A stretch of 56,372 nucleotides of DNA from Natronohydrobacter sp. (GTDB lineage: Bacteria > Pseudomonadota > Alphaproteobacteria > Rhodobacterales > Rhodobacteraceae), in NCBI GenBank assembly GCA_030603695.1, contig JAUVXF010000018.1:1-56372 (forward strand). The letters run 5' to 3'. Position 1 is the stretch's first letter. The number at the start of each line of letters is the position of its first letter. Below, piece after piece: positions 18,292 to 26,493 of the stretch. The notes under the pieces were generated by a model that was not told the origin of the DNA, searched no databases, and was given only the letters and a program-made list of their open reading frames with translations. The translations under genes were made by a program, and so were the position numbers.

Positions 18292-18323
18292 GATTGCGCC
18301 CTCTGCCAGAAACAGGCGCAATC
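18292..18323. repeat. Hairpin within a GATTGCGC repeat cluster
   Basis: GATTGCGC occurs at 18277-18284 and 18292-18299 and inverted at 18316-18323. The second and third copies form a 9-bp stem, GATTGCGCC/GGCGCAATC, with a 14-base loop. The cluster lies between the end of the UDP-glucose dehydrogenase gene (18378) and the start of the dehydratase gene (18183). It could end the upstream transcript or act in the dehydratase promoter, whose AT-rich part is 18235-18265. Confidence 0.4.
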
Positions 18324-18377
18324 GATGGACGATGTGCTGGAAAAATGGCATACCATGGCGGCGGCATGGGGCATTCG

Positions 18378-19727
18378 TCATTGTGCGGCATCCAACGCGC
18401 CCTGCGTTCCCACGGCCGCGCCTATGCGCCCAACGGCGTCATAGGCGACAAACCCTGCGGCCATAACGTCTGTAGCGGTATAGATGTTGCGCAAATCTGC
18501 CAGTCTGGGAACGGCCATGTTCCGCGCCATCCGCCTCAGATCAAGGGCGCGAAATTGATTCCACTCTGTCAGAGTCACAACACAGTCGGCCCCTTGGGCC
18601 GCGATATAGGGATCTGCTTCCCATACGACACCCGGTAACAGCGCCTCACCCTCTCTGCGGCCATGTGGATCAACCACGCGAACGCGCGCACCCCCGCCAA
18701 TCAACGCGGGAATGATGGTCAAGGCAGGGGCTTCGCGCATATCATCAGTTTCAGGCTTGAACGTCACGCCCAGCACAAGAACTGTCTTGCCGTTGACAGA
18801 CCCACCGCACAGATCCAGCACCTTAGCGATCATCCGCCGCTTGGTCTGGTCATTTACCGCAATCACCGTTTCTGTGATCCGCTGTGGCACACCATGCTCC
18901 TGCCCAATCCGGGCCAGTGCGGATGTATCTTTTGGAAAACACGACCCACCATAACCAGGGCCGGCATGCAGGAATTTGTTGCCAATGCGCCCATCAAGCC
19001 CCATGCCTTTCGCAACCGCTTTGACATCGGCGCCCACACGTTCACACAAGGCGGCAATTTCATTGATGAAACTTATCTTGGTGGCAAGAAAGGCATTGGC
19101 CGCGTATTTGATCATCTCGGCCGATTCCAGATCGGTATAGACAATGGGAAAATCGCGCAGGAATAGCGGGCGATAAATATCGCCCATCACCGCTTTCGCG
19201 CGGTCGCGCTCTACGCCCACCACAACGCGATCAGGCTTCATGAAATCATCAACCGCCGCCCCTTCGCGCAGAAATTCAGGGTTCGAGGCCACGTCAAATT
19301 CCACATCAGGCCGTGTGGCCCGGATGATATCCGCGACTTTGCGGTTCGTGCCCACGGGCACTGTGGATTTCGTGACAATCACAGCGTAACCTGTCAGCGC
19401 GTGCGCGATATCGACAGCAGCCGCCATCACATATGACAGATCAGCATGTCCATCGCCACGCCGCGTAGGCGTGCCCACGGCAATGAATACGGCATCAGCC
19501 CCCGCGACAGCCTGTGTGATATCGGTGGTAAACGTCAAACGCCCGGCAGCGGTATTGCGCGCCATGACAGCCTGCAATCCAGGCTCGTAAATGGGAATCT
19601 CTCCGCGCTCCAGCTGTGCGATCTTCTCTGGCAGCTTGTCCACGCAAACCACATCATGACCAAAATCCGACAGGCACACACCAGAAACAAGGCCCACATA
19701 GCCTGTTCCGATCATCGCAATTTTCAT
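18378..19727 (-). CDS. UDP-glucose 6-dehydrogenase
   Basis: A 449-residue cytoplasmic enzyme that oxidises UDP-glucose twice to UDP-glucuronate with NAD+, feeding exopolysaccharide or capsule synthesis. The N-terminal NAD motif is MIGTGYVGLVSGVCLSDFGH, the central domain holds the catalytic cysteine in GPGYGGSCFPKDT, and the C-terminal domain is complete. Length is as expected for the Ugd/RkpK family. It is transcribed toward the WbpM-type dehydratase 194 bases downstream, so both probably serve one surface polysaccharide locus, with no glycosyltransferases nearby. Confidence 0.93.
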   Translation of the reverse strand: MKIAMIGTGYVGLVSGVCLSDFGHDVVCVDKLPEKIAQLERGEIPIYEPGLQAVMARNTAAGRLTFTTDITQAVAGADAVFIAVGTPTRRGDGHADLSYVMAAAVDIAHALTGYAVIVTKSTVPVGTNRKVADIIRATRPDVEFDVASNPEFLREGAAVDDFMKPDRVVVGVERDRAKAVMGDIYRPLFLRDFPIVYTDLESAEMIKYAANAFLATKISFINEIAALCERVGADVKAVAKGMGLDGRIGNKFLHAGPGYGGSCFPKDTSALARIGQEHGVPQRITETVIAVNDQTKRRMIAKVLDLCGGSVNGKTVLVLGVTFKPETDDMREAPALTIIPALIGGGARVRVVDPHGRREGEALLPGVVWEADPYIAAQGADCVVTLTEWNQFRALDLRRMARNMAVPRLADLRNIYTATDVMAAGFVAYDAVGRIGAAVGTQGALDAAQ

Positions 19728-20141
19728 CGTTCAATATCTCTTTGCAAATATGGGCCAGACAGCGCGCACACTGCCCTTCATCGGTGTTTCAGATCACAAG
19801 GCAAACGGCACCTTTGCCCACGGGCATAGCCATCGGGGGGCAACCGTCCCAAGCTCATCAGCCTTGTTTTTCCAATCCGGCACAGCGCTTCATGCTGCCG
19901 CACAAGCGCGGCTTCAAAGCCCGCCTGCCCTTACCCTGTGATTTGTGACATGCCAAAATTCACATTCCGCCGGCAAACAGACTATCAGGGCACATATCCC
20001 CGATAGTTATAATCTTACCTCTTTAGTTGTATCCTTGGCGCAGTTTTCAATGCAAGCAGAAAATCCCGCAGGGCCTGTGCAATTGCAAAAGCACAATCTT
20101 TGATCTGGCGTTTGGCCCGAAACCTCGGCTATGTCTGTGTT
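19728..20141. promoter_or_regulatory. Intergenic region upstream of the RpiR regulator, with dyad and -10
   Basis: This 414-base gap has no gene I can support. Near its right part, ACTATCAGGG (19981-19990) and CCCCGATAGT (19998-20007) form a dyad with one mismatch and a 7-base spacer, directly followed by TATAAT at 20008-20013. A dyad abutting a perfect -10 suggests a repressor site, possibly autoregulation by the RpiR protein or an effect on the divergent UDP-glucose dehydrogenase gene. The left part (19740-19960) holds nothing recognisable. Confidence 0.45.
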
Positions 20142-21014
20142 GTGACACAGACAGTTTCTGGCTCTTACATTGCGCGCATTCGGGCCGCCCTTCCCTCGCT
20201 GCATCCCAGCGAGCGGCGGCTTGCAGACACAATCCTGTCCTTCCCCGGAGAGATTGCCAGCTATTCCGCCACCGAACTGGCCCAGTTGGCGAATGTCTCT
20301 AATGCCACAGTTACGCGCTTTGTGCGCCGTCTGGGCTATGAAAACTTTGATCACGCCCGTCAGGCAGCGCGTGCCACGCAGCAAGCGGGCGCGGCGGTAT
20401 TTCGGGTGTCGGCCAGTGATCAGGGGCCAGAGGCCGCGCTGATGGCCCAGATTTCCCAAGGGCGGCAGAATGTGGAAAACAGTTTCACCGCTATCGCCTT
20501 GGCAGAGATTGACGATCTTGCAGATGCCATATTGCGCGCCAACCGGGTCTGGATTGTCGGGTTTCGCACCGCCCAGGCCTTTGCCGTTTATCTTGGGGCG
20601 CAGATTGGACAGATTGCGCCAAATGTAACGCTGTTGCCACAGGCCGGGCAAACCCTGGGGGAAAGCCTCGCCAGCCTTGGGCCAACGGATGTGGTGATCG
20701 TCTTTGCGCTGCGCCGCATCATCCGCCCCTTCCCTGCGCTGTGCCGGGATCTGGGGGCCAGCCCCGCGAAGATTGCCCTGATTACCGATGTCCTGTCAGA
20801 GCAGGGCACAGAGGCGCCAGCATTTGAACTGGCGCTTTCGCCCACTTGGCGGATGCGTGTCCAAACCGCAGCGCCGGGGCCATTATTCAACCATGCTGCC
20901 GTTCTGACCCTGTGCCATATCCTTGCCACGCGCACGCTGGAGCGGTCTGGTATAGCAGGACGCAAGCGGCTTTTGGCCATTGAAGCCTTGCACGATTCGC
21001 TGGACGAGCTGTAA
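20142..21014 (+). CDS. MurR/RpiR family transcriptional regulator
   Basis: About 290 residues from the GTG at 20142; a TTG at 20100 in the same frame would add 14, and neither has a clear RBS. The N-terminal HTH_6 domain reads LHPSERRLADTILSFPGEIA, then the recognition helix area NVSNATVTRFVRRLGYENF. The C-terminal SIS (sugar isomerase) domain, about 120-270, includes WIVGFRTAQAFAVYLG and DVVIVFALRR. Such regulators sense phosphosugars or other acidic metabolites. It directly precedes the TRAP genes on the same strand and is their likely regulator. Confidence 0.85.
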   Translation: MTQTVSGSYIARIRAALPSLHPSERRLADTILSFPGEIASYSATELAQLANVSNATVTRFVRRLGYENFDHARQAARATQQAGAAVFRVSASDQGPEAALMAQISQGRQNVENSFTAIALAEIDDLADAILRANRVWIVGFRTAQAFAVYLGAQIGQIAPNVTLLPQAGQTLGESLASLGPTDVVIVFALRRIIRPFPALCRDLGASPAKIALITDVLSEQGTEAPAFELALSPTWRMRVQTAAPGPLFNHAAVLTLCHILATRTLERSGIAGRKRLLAIEALHDSLDEL

Positions 21015-21108
21015 CGAAGCGTTCAAAAATCGCCTGTTCTTCCAGCAATCAGGGCCTGCTTGCCTACAAAATCCCCGATTTTGGCACAAAAAGCAGAATT
21101 CCTGATTG

Positions 21109-21126
21109 TGTAAATAATTTTTCATG
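21109..21126 (+). promoter_or_regulatory. AT-rich candidate regulator site upstream of dctP
   Basis: TGTAAATAATTTTTCATG lies 78 bases before the TRAP binding-protein start, in a gap of 190 bases after the RpiR gene. Its core AAATAATTTTTCAT resembles AAATAATTATTTTCAT at 10377-10392 before the peptide ABC operon. RpiR-family operators commonly have GAAA...TTTC form. The match is short and AT-rich, so this remains a suggestion. Confidence 0.35.
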
Positions 21127-21204
21127 TAATCGTATCAGGAAAAAATAATACCTTTTCCTTGCCCCCGTTCGGCACTCTGCCCACCCAACACAAGAGGTAA
21201 ACCG

Positions 21205-22185
21205 ATGACCTTCTCTTCCAGAATCGCCGCTCTCACCGCCTCTGTTGCGCTTTTCTTCCCGGCGCTGGCGCATTCCACAGTTTTGCAGATCAATTCTTCG
21301 CTGCCCGATGGCAGCTTTGCCCATGCCTTCCTGACCGAGTTCAAGACGCGCTTGGAAGCAGAGCTTCCCGGCCAGATCGATGTTCAGATATTCATGGGAA
21401 ATACGCTTGGCTCTGAAGAAGATGTGTTGCAGGGCCTTGGCTTTGGAACGCATCATGCATCCCTGTCTGCATCTGCCGTCGTGCAGATCAACCCGCGTGC
21501 GGCTGTGTTTGACTTGCCCTACCTGTTCGAGAACCGCGATCAGGTGCAGGCTTTCGCCGCCTCTGCGGCGTTTGATTTGCTGGCCGAAGGCTTTGCACAG
21601 AGTGGCATTGTGCTTTCGGCGCTATGGGATAACGGGTTTCGCGTGATCACCAATTCCGTGCGCCCCATTGTCACCCCCGCTGATCTGGCCGGGCTGAAAA
21701 TCCGCACCCCAACATCGCGCCAGCGCGTTGCCATGTTCAACACGCTGGGTGCCAATGCCACGCCGCTTTCCTTTGGCGAAGTGTATTCGGGGCTGGATCA
21801 GGGTGTGATTGACGGGCAGGAAAACCCCGCACAGATCACCGATAGCGCGCGGCTGTATGAAGTGCAAAGCTACATGTCTTTGTCCAATCATGTCTATTTG
21901 CCCACATTCATGCTGTTTGGCCAGGCTTGGCTAAACGCGCAAACCCCCGAAATTCGCGAAACCGTGCTGCGGGTTGCGGCTGAGACCGCGCCCTGGACAT
22001 TCGCTTGGGGCGAGGAAACCGATATCAAGGTGATTGCCGATCTGGCAGACAAGATCGCCATCAACGAGGTGGATTTCGAAGCCTTTCAGGCCGCAGCCCT
22101 GCCGCTTTATGACGATCCGCTTTTCGTAGATGCCATTGGCGCCGATATGATCGCCGTTACCCGCGAAGTGCTGGGGCTGGACTAA
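21205..22185 (+). CDS. TRAP transporter substrate-binding protein DctP family
   Basis: A 326-residue periplasmic protein. The signal peptide covers about residues 1-24 (SVALFFPALAHS) and the mature chain starts with VLQINSSLPDGSFAHAF. Family features are FMGNTLGSEEDVLQGLGFG, the conserved carboxylate-binding Arg region GLKIRTPTSRQRV, and YSGLDQGVIDGQENP. It captures a C4-type or sugar-acid carboxylate for the DctQM permease encoded next. AGAGGTAAACCG before the ATG is the RBS. The substrate is unresolved; RpiR control favours a sugar acid or amino-acid derivative. Confidence 0.92.
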   Translation: MTFSSRIAALTASVALFFPALAHSTVLQINSSLPDGSFAHAFLTEFKTRLEAELPGQIDVQIFMGNTLGSEEDVLQGLGFGTHHASLSASAVVQINPRAAVFDLPYLFENRDQVQAFAASAAFDLLAEGFAQSGIVLSALWDNGFRVITNSVRPIVTPADLAGLKIRTPTSRQRVAMFNTLGANATPLSFGEVYSGLDQGVIDGQENPAQITDSARLYEVQSYMSLSNHVYLPTFMLFGQAWLNAQTPEIRETVLRVAAETAPWTFAWGEETDIKVIADLADKIAINEVDFEAFQAAALPLYDDPLFVDAIGADMIAVTREVLGLD

Positions 22186-22248
22186 GCCCACTTGCGGGCC
22201 TTGCGCAACCTGTGCAAGGCCCCCTTCCCCAAGCCACAGGAGTTTGGA

Positions 22249-22770
22249 ATGGACAGTCTTGGAAAAGCCGTGCTTTGGCTAGACCGCTGGATGTGCCGCG
22301 CGCTGGATACATTCACAATACTTGTTTCTGGTATCCTTCTGATATTGCTGAACTATGCAGTATTTTCCCGCTTTATTCTGAACAGTTCCGTTTCTTGGGG
22401 CGAAGAACTGCCAGCACATATTCTTGCCATGCTCACCTTCATCGGCGCGGCCTATCTGACACGCACGAACGAGCATCTGGGCTTTGATTCCGCCGCGCGC
22501 AGCCTGAATCTGGGGATGCAGCGCGTGCTTGCCTGTATCAACCAAATCCTCATGGCAGGGTTTGGCGCGGCGCTGTTGTGGTTTGGCGGGCGCGCGGCAC
22601 TCAGCTTTGCCGGGCGCACTCTGATTTCAGTGGATTTGCCTATGATCCTGTTTCGCGGCGCTGTCCCTCTTGGCGGGGCTTTGATTATGGCGATCTGTCT
22701 TGTGCGCCTTGCGGGTCTGATCATGGGCCGGATCAACCCCGGCGAATTGCTGCCAGAAGGAGATGGCTGA
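22249..22770 (+). CDS. TRAP transporter small permease subunit DctQ
   Basis: A 173-residue membrane protein with four hydrophobic segments at about 20-45, 50-70, 90-115 and 130-155. The start at MDSLGKAVLWLDRW was chosen because AGGAG precedes it at 22237; an earlier in-frame ATG at 22192 overlaps non-conserved sequence. NSSVSWGEELPAHILAML is the family's conserved first loop with the WxEE motif. Its stop overlaps the large subunit start by one base (TGATG). Confidence 0.9.
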   Translation: MDSLGKAVLWLDRWMCRALDTFTILVSGILLILLNYAVFSRFILNSSVSWGEELPAHILAMLTFIGAAYLTRTNEHLGFDSAARSLNLGMQRVLACINQILMAGFGAALLWFGGRAALSFAGRTLISVDLPMILFRGAVPLGGALIMAICLVRLAGLIMGRINPGELLPEGDG

Positions 22771-24059
22771 TGTTTCTCGCCCCCGGTTATATCATTCTGA
22801 TCCTGCTGGTCGGCCTGCTGATAATGGGTGTTCCCATTGCCTTTGTGCTGGGCATTACGGCCACGGTAATGATCTTTCTTGATCCCGCCGTTGTGCCCAT
22901 GATCATCGGGCTTATCCCCTTTGGTGGGGCGAATAACTACCTTCTGGTGGCCGCGCTTTTGTTCATGATCGCGGGCGAAGTCATGAATCAGGGCAAAATC
23001 GCAGAAAAGCTGATTGCCTTCGCGTCTTCGCTTGTGGGCCATATCCGGGGCGGGTTGGCACATGTCAACATTCTGACATCCCTGTTTTTCTCCGAGATTT
23101 CGGGCACGGCCACATCGGATGCGGCGGCGATCGGGTCTGTCATGATCCCACAGATGAAGCGGCGCGGCTATTCCGCCGCTTTCGCGGCTGCTGTTACATC
23201 CACATCGGCCACGATGGCGATCATCGTGCCGCCGTCGCTGAACCTGATCCTCTATGCATATGTTGCCAATGCCTCTATTGCCGAACTCTTCGCGGCGGGC
23301 ATTTTGCCGGGCTTTCTGGTGTGTTTTCTGCTGTTGATGACAGCTTACGGGCTGGCTGTCTGGCGCGGTTTCCCGACAGAGGGCGCTTTCAGCTTTGCCC
23401 GCGTGATTGACACAGGCAAAGATGCAGCCCTGCCGCTTACCTTGCCCATCCTGATCCTGTTCGGCATTCTGGGCGGCATTTTCACGGCAACAGAGGCGGG
23501 CGCAGTTGCGGCGCTCTGGTCGATTGTGATGGCCACGGTGGTGTACCGCACGCTCAGCTGGGCCAGCTTCATAGATACGCTGCGCATAGCAGGCAAGCGC
23601 AGTGCGATGCTGATGTTCATTGTGGCCACATCCACGCTTCTGGGCTGGTATCTGACCAATCAGCGCATTCCGCAGGATATCGCCAATGCCATCTTGGGCA
23701 TTTCGGAAAATTACTGGGTGCTGCTGCTGGCAATAAATGTGTTCTTCCTGCTGGCGGGAACCATCGTGCATGGCACGCCCGCCATCCTGATGCTGGTTCC
23801 GATCTTTCTGCCATTGGCCGATCAATTGGGCATAGACAGGGTACATTTCGGGCTGATCATCACGCTTAATCTTGGCATCGGGCAGCAGACACCGCCTGTC
23901 GCCTCTGTGGTGCTGATTACCTGCTCGATTGCCAAAATCACGATCAGCCAGATCATCCCACCCTTGATGTGGTTCATCGGGGCGATGCTGGTGGCACTGA
24001 CATTGGTCAATGTCTTTCCGGCAATCTCTCTGTGGTTGCCCGCGATCCTGTTGGGATGA
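22770..24059 (+). CDS. TRAP transporter large permease subunit DctM
   Basis: A 429-residue integral membrane protein with about 12 hydrophobic segments. Typical motifs are the loop with EISGTATSDAAAIGSVMIP near 108-126, FAAAVTSTSATMAIIVPPS, and the C-terminal GIGQQTPPVASVVLITC. It drives sodium-coupled uptake with DctQ. The start at 22770 follows GAAGGAGATGGCTG. The gene is followed after 4 bases by the racemase-like gene, so the two are co-transcribed. Confidence 0.93.
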   Translation: MFLAPGYIILILLVGLLIMGVPIAFVLGITATVMIFLDPAVVPMIIGLIPFGGANNYLLVAALLFMIAGEVMNQGKIAEKLIAFASSLVGHIRGGLAHVNILTSLFFSEISGTATSDAAAIGSVMIPQMKRRGYSAAFAAAVTSTSATMAIIVPPSLNLILYAYVANASIAELFAAGILPGFLVCFLLLMTAYGLAVWRGFPTEGAFSFARVIDTGKDAALPLTLPILILFGILGGIFTATEAGAVAALWSIVMATVVYRTLSWASFIDTLRIAGKRSAMLMFIVATSTLLGWYLTNQRIPQDIANAILGISENYWVLLLAINVFFLLAGTIVHGTPAILMLVPIFLPLADQLGIDRVHFGLIITLNLGIGQQTPPVASVVLITCSIAKITISQIIPPLMWFIGAMLVALTLVNVFPAISLWLPAILLG

Positions 24060-24063
24060 TGCC

Positions 24064-24756
24064 ATGAAATTGCTGATCATCAATCCCAATTCCTCTGCCA
24101 CTGTCACGGCGCGGATAGATGCGGCCGCGCAGGCCGCGCGACAGGCGGGGGAAGACATACGCACCATCTGCGCCACTGGCGCGCCCGATCTGATTGTCAC
24201 CCCGGCAGATGCACAGGCCGCAGAAGCCGCCGTAACCCGGACATTGGCCGCACAACAGGGCCAGGTGGACGGGATAATCCTTGCCTCTTTCGGAGATACG
24301 GGGCTGGATGCGGTGCGCGCGCAAACATCGGTTCCAGTTGTGGGCATTGCGCAAGCGGCCTATGCCATGGCCTCTGTTCTGGGGCCGCGCATGGCGATTG
24401 TGTCTTTCGCCCCTGTCATGGCAGAGGCACTGCGCAAAACCGCACTGGGCTATGGGCATGGTGACAGGCTGGCGGCGATGCACATGGTCACGGGCGAAAC
24501 ATGGGGTGATCCCGGAGAGATACAGGAAACGCTTGCGCCACAGTTACTGGCGCTCTGTCAACATTCTGCGCAGGTGGACGGGGTAAGCAGTATCGTGCTG
24601 GGGGGCGGGCCACTGGCCGGGCTTGCCGCGCGGCTGCAAGAGGCGGTGCCTGTGCCGCTCATTGATGGCACAACGGCAGCGATTGCCACATTGCGCGTGG
24701 CGCTGGGTGCAGCCCCTAAAACTGCTGCCCCGATCCTGCCCGCCCTGCATGCCTGA
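24064..24756 (+). CDS. Asp/Glu/hydantoin racemase superfamily protein, catalytic cysteines absent
   Basis: A 230-residue protein with the superfamily N-terminus LLIINPNSSATVT and a clear hydantoin-racemase layout. Those racemases use two cysteines, in (A)CFGDPGL and LGCAGM. Here the first reads ASFGDTGL (Ser75) and the second LGGGPLAG (Gly181), so neither thiol is present. Cys36 and Cys165 exist but are not in the catalytic motifs. It may isomerise or cleave by another mechanism, or bind ligand only. Position after dctM and overlapping the MFS gene by 8 bases links it to the imported carboxylate. Confidence 0.8.
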   Translation: MKLLIINPNSSATVTARIDAAAQAARQAGEDIRTICATGAPDLIVTPADAQAAEAAVTRTLAAQQGQVDGIILASFGDTGLDAVRAQTSVPVVGIAQAAYAMASVLGPRMAIVSFAPVMAEALRKTALGYGHGDRLAAMHMVTGETWGDPGEIQETLAPQLLALCQHSAQVDGVSSIVLGGGPLAGLAARLQEAVPVPLIDGTTAAIATLRVALGAAPKTAAPILPALHA

Positions 24757-25930
24757 ACTGACGCCCAAAGCACGCGCAAGGCTGCAATTCGCCCTTATCT
24801 TCATGGCCCATGCGCTTGGGGCCATGTCGGTTCTGGCGGTTTTGACAGCTGGCCCGCAACTGGTGGCAGCGCTTGGGCTGTCCCCTTTGCAACTGGGCGG
24901 GTTGGCAAGCATCTATTCCGCAGCGCTTGCAGCGGCATCTTTGCCGGCGGGTTTGATAACAGACAGGCTGGGCACGCGCGCCGCATTGACAGCGGCGGCC
25001 TTCATCATCGCTACAGGCTTGGGCATATCTGCAAGCGCTACAGGGTTTGTGCAGCTCAGCGCAGGAATGGTTTTTTGCGGCGCAGGCTATGGGCTGATAA
25101 ACCCCGCCGCAGGGCGCGCAATTACCCTGTGGTTTACGCCCAGATGGCGCACAACACTTCTAAGCCTGAAACAAACCGGCGTGCCCGCTGGTGCAGCACT
25201 TGGCAGCGCAACCGCAGTTTTGGGGCCGGTCTGGGGGTGGCAGGCCGGGATTTTTGCCGCCGCAGGGCTGACATTCTTGGCCGGGATCGCCTTTTTGCTG
25301 CTTCTGCCACGCGAGAACCGCGATCAGCCGATCACACCTTCCCGCACAGGGCAACTGGGTGCAGTGCTGACATTGCCGCGCCTTGGCCGCGCTGCCCTGG
25401 CGGCAGGGATAACAAATGGCCTTCAATTCGCGCTCTGGGCGCATTTGGCCGATATATTGCAACGCGCACAGACCAATGGTGCCGCGACAGTGGCCTTGTC
25501 CCTTGGTGCGCTGCATTTGGGAACCTTTCTGGGCCGCGTGCTGTGGGGCGCGCTGACAGACCGGTTCTTGCAGGGAAACGCCACCCAAGCGCTGCACCTG
25601 CTTTTGGGGCTGGGTTTGATTGGCGCGGGAGCAATGGCCGCGCTTCCGCTAGGGGGCGGCGCACCCCTGGCCGTGGCCGCAAGCTTTGCACTTGGGTTCA
25701 GCGTTTGCGCGGCTGTGGGGCTGCATCTTGCCATGATTGTCAGCATTGCGCCGCAACCGCTGATAGGTGGCGCCTTGGGATATACAATGCTGATCACAAA
25801 TCTGGGCGGTGTGGCAGTGCCGCTGATGCTGGGGCTGGCTGTCGCTCTGGGCGGCACGGTGGGCGCTGCACTGGCAATTGCGGCACTGGTTGGGGCCGCC
25901 ATGGCGCTATTGCACAGCGCAAGCCGATGA
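24749..25930 (+). CDS. MFS transporter
   Basis: A 393-residue inner-membrane protein with about 12 hydrophobic segments. The loop between segments 2 and 3 reads LITDRLGTRAALTAAAF, matching the MFS motif GxxxDRxGRR in loose form. Start MPELTPKARARL at 24749 overlaps the end of the preceding gene by 8 bases, so it belongs to the same transcript as the TRAP genes. It resembles the CynX/NarK-type small-solute carriers in general form; substrate and direction are unknown. Confidence 0.85.
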   Translation: MPELTPKARARLQFALIFMAHALGAMSVLAVLTAGPQLVAALGLSPLQLGGLASIYSAALAAASLPAGLITDRLGTRAALTAAAFIIATGLGISASATGFVQLSAGMVFCGAGYGLINPAAGRAITLWFTPRWRTTLLSLKQTGVPAGAALGSATAVLGPVWGWQAGIFAAAGLTFLAGIAFLLLLPRENRDQPITPSRTGQLGAVLTLPRLGRAALAAGITNGLQFALWAHLADILQRAQTNGAATVALSLGALHLGTFLGRVLWGALTDRFLQGNATQALHLLLGLGLIGAGAMAALPLGGGAPLAVAASFALGFSVCAAVGLHLAMIVSIAPQPLIGGALGYTMLITNLGGVAVPLMLGLAVALGGTVGAALAIAALVGAAMALLHSASR

Positions 25931-25934
25931 TGTG

Positions 25935-26279
25935 CTAAGGGCAGGGCAAATCAAACTTGATATTGCGCAGCTTAAGCGCAGACAGAACACCCGCCAAAAC
26001 CTTATCCGCCCGAATGCCTTCTTGCAAAGCCGCGTCAATAACGCTGGCAGAGGCGGTCGGGTCTTTTATTGTCACGACAACCCGCTCGCCAGCAGCTGCA
26101 TCATAGACAACCTGATGGCGGCCATTGCGCATTAGCCGAAGGCCCAGAAACTCCCGGCCATTTTTGCTGTGGTAAAACATGCCAAATGCCCCAAGTATAA
26201 TGCCAAGCCATATGGCTACTACATGAGGGTATTTTTTGCATCTAAAAAGAAAAGAAATATAAAAATTTAAAAACAACAT
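25935..26279 (-). CDS. Hypothetical small membrane-anchored protein
   Basis: 114 residues. I do not recognise the family. One hydrophobic segment at about residues 19-35 (PHVVAIWLGIILGAFGMF) is followed by a soluble tail of about 78 residues. The tail reads like genuine protein (RHQVVYDAAAGERVVVTIKDP), with codon use like its neighbours. The N-terminal 18 residues are AT-rich and an internal start is possible. It is convergent with the MFS gene, 4 bases away, and otherwise isolated. Confidence 0.5.
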   Translation of the reverse strand: MLFLNFYISFLFRCKKYPHVVAIWLGIILGAFGMFYHSKNGREFLGLRLMRNGRHQVVYDAAAGERVVVTIKDPTASASVIDAALQEGIRADKVLAGVLSALKLRNIKFDLPCP

Positions 26280-26370
26280 GACGTAAATACATCACAACCA
26301 AAGGCGGGGCAGAGATTTTACCGCAGAAGCACTTGGCCTTGCCCTTACAGTTAAAACATTGAAGCAGGGC

Positions 26371-26460
26371 CTATAGCGCGGGCCGCACCACCAATTCGTA
26401 AGCGCAACCCACATTGGCAAACAAAGCCCAGAATACGGCAAGGGGCATTGTGATTTTCAC
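26371..26460 (-). CDS. Possible 29-residue small protein
   Basis: A GTG-start frame (KITMPLAVFWALFANVGCAY...) of 29 codons with AAAGGG six bases ahead of the GTG. It is hydrophobic in the middle, with a lone Cys after VG that could be a lipobox-like or single-span feature. It fills part of the 214-base gap between the hypothetical gene and purU, on their strand. Support is only the RBS, composition and open frame. Confidence 0.25.
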   Translation of the reverse strand: MKITMPLAVFWALFANVGCAYELVVRPAL

Positions 26461-26493
26461 AAACCCTTTGCCGTTTGTTCTTTCTGAAAAGGA

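Noticed and set aside
22452-24347. Long open frame on the minus strand opposite the DctQM genes
   Set aside because: It is antisense to three well-supported genes, is rich in His, Gln, Arg and Cys, and has no recognisable domain; typical of high-GC mirror frames.
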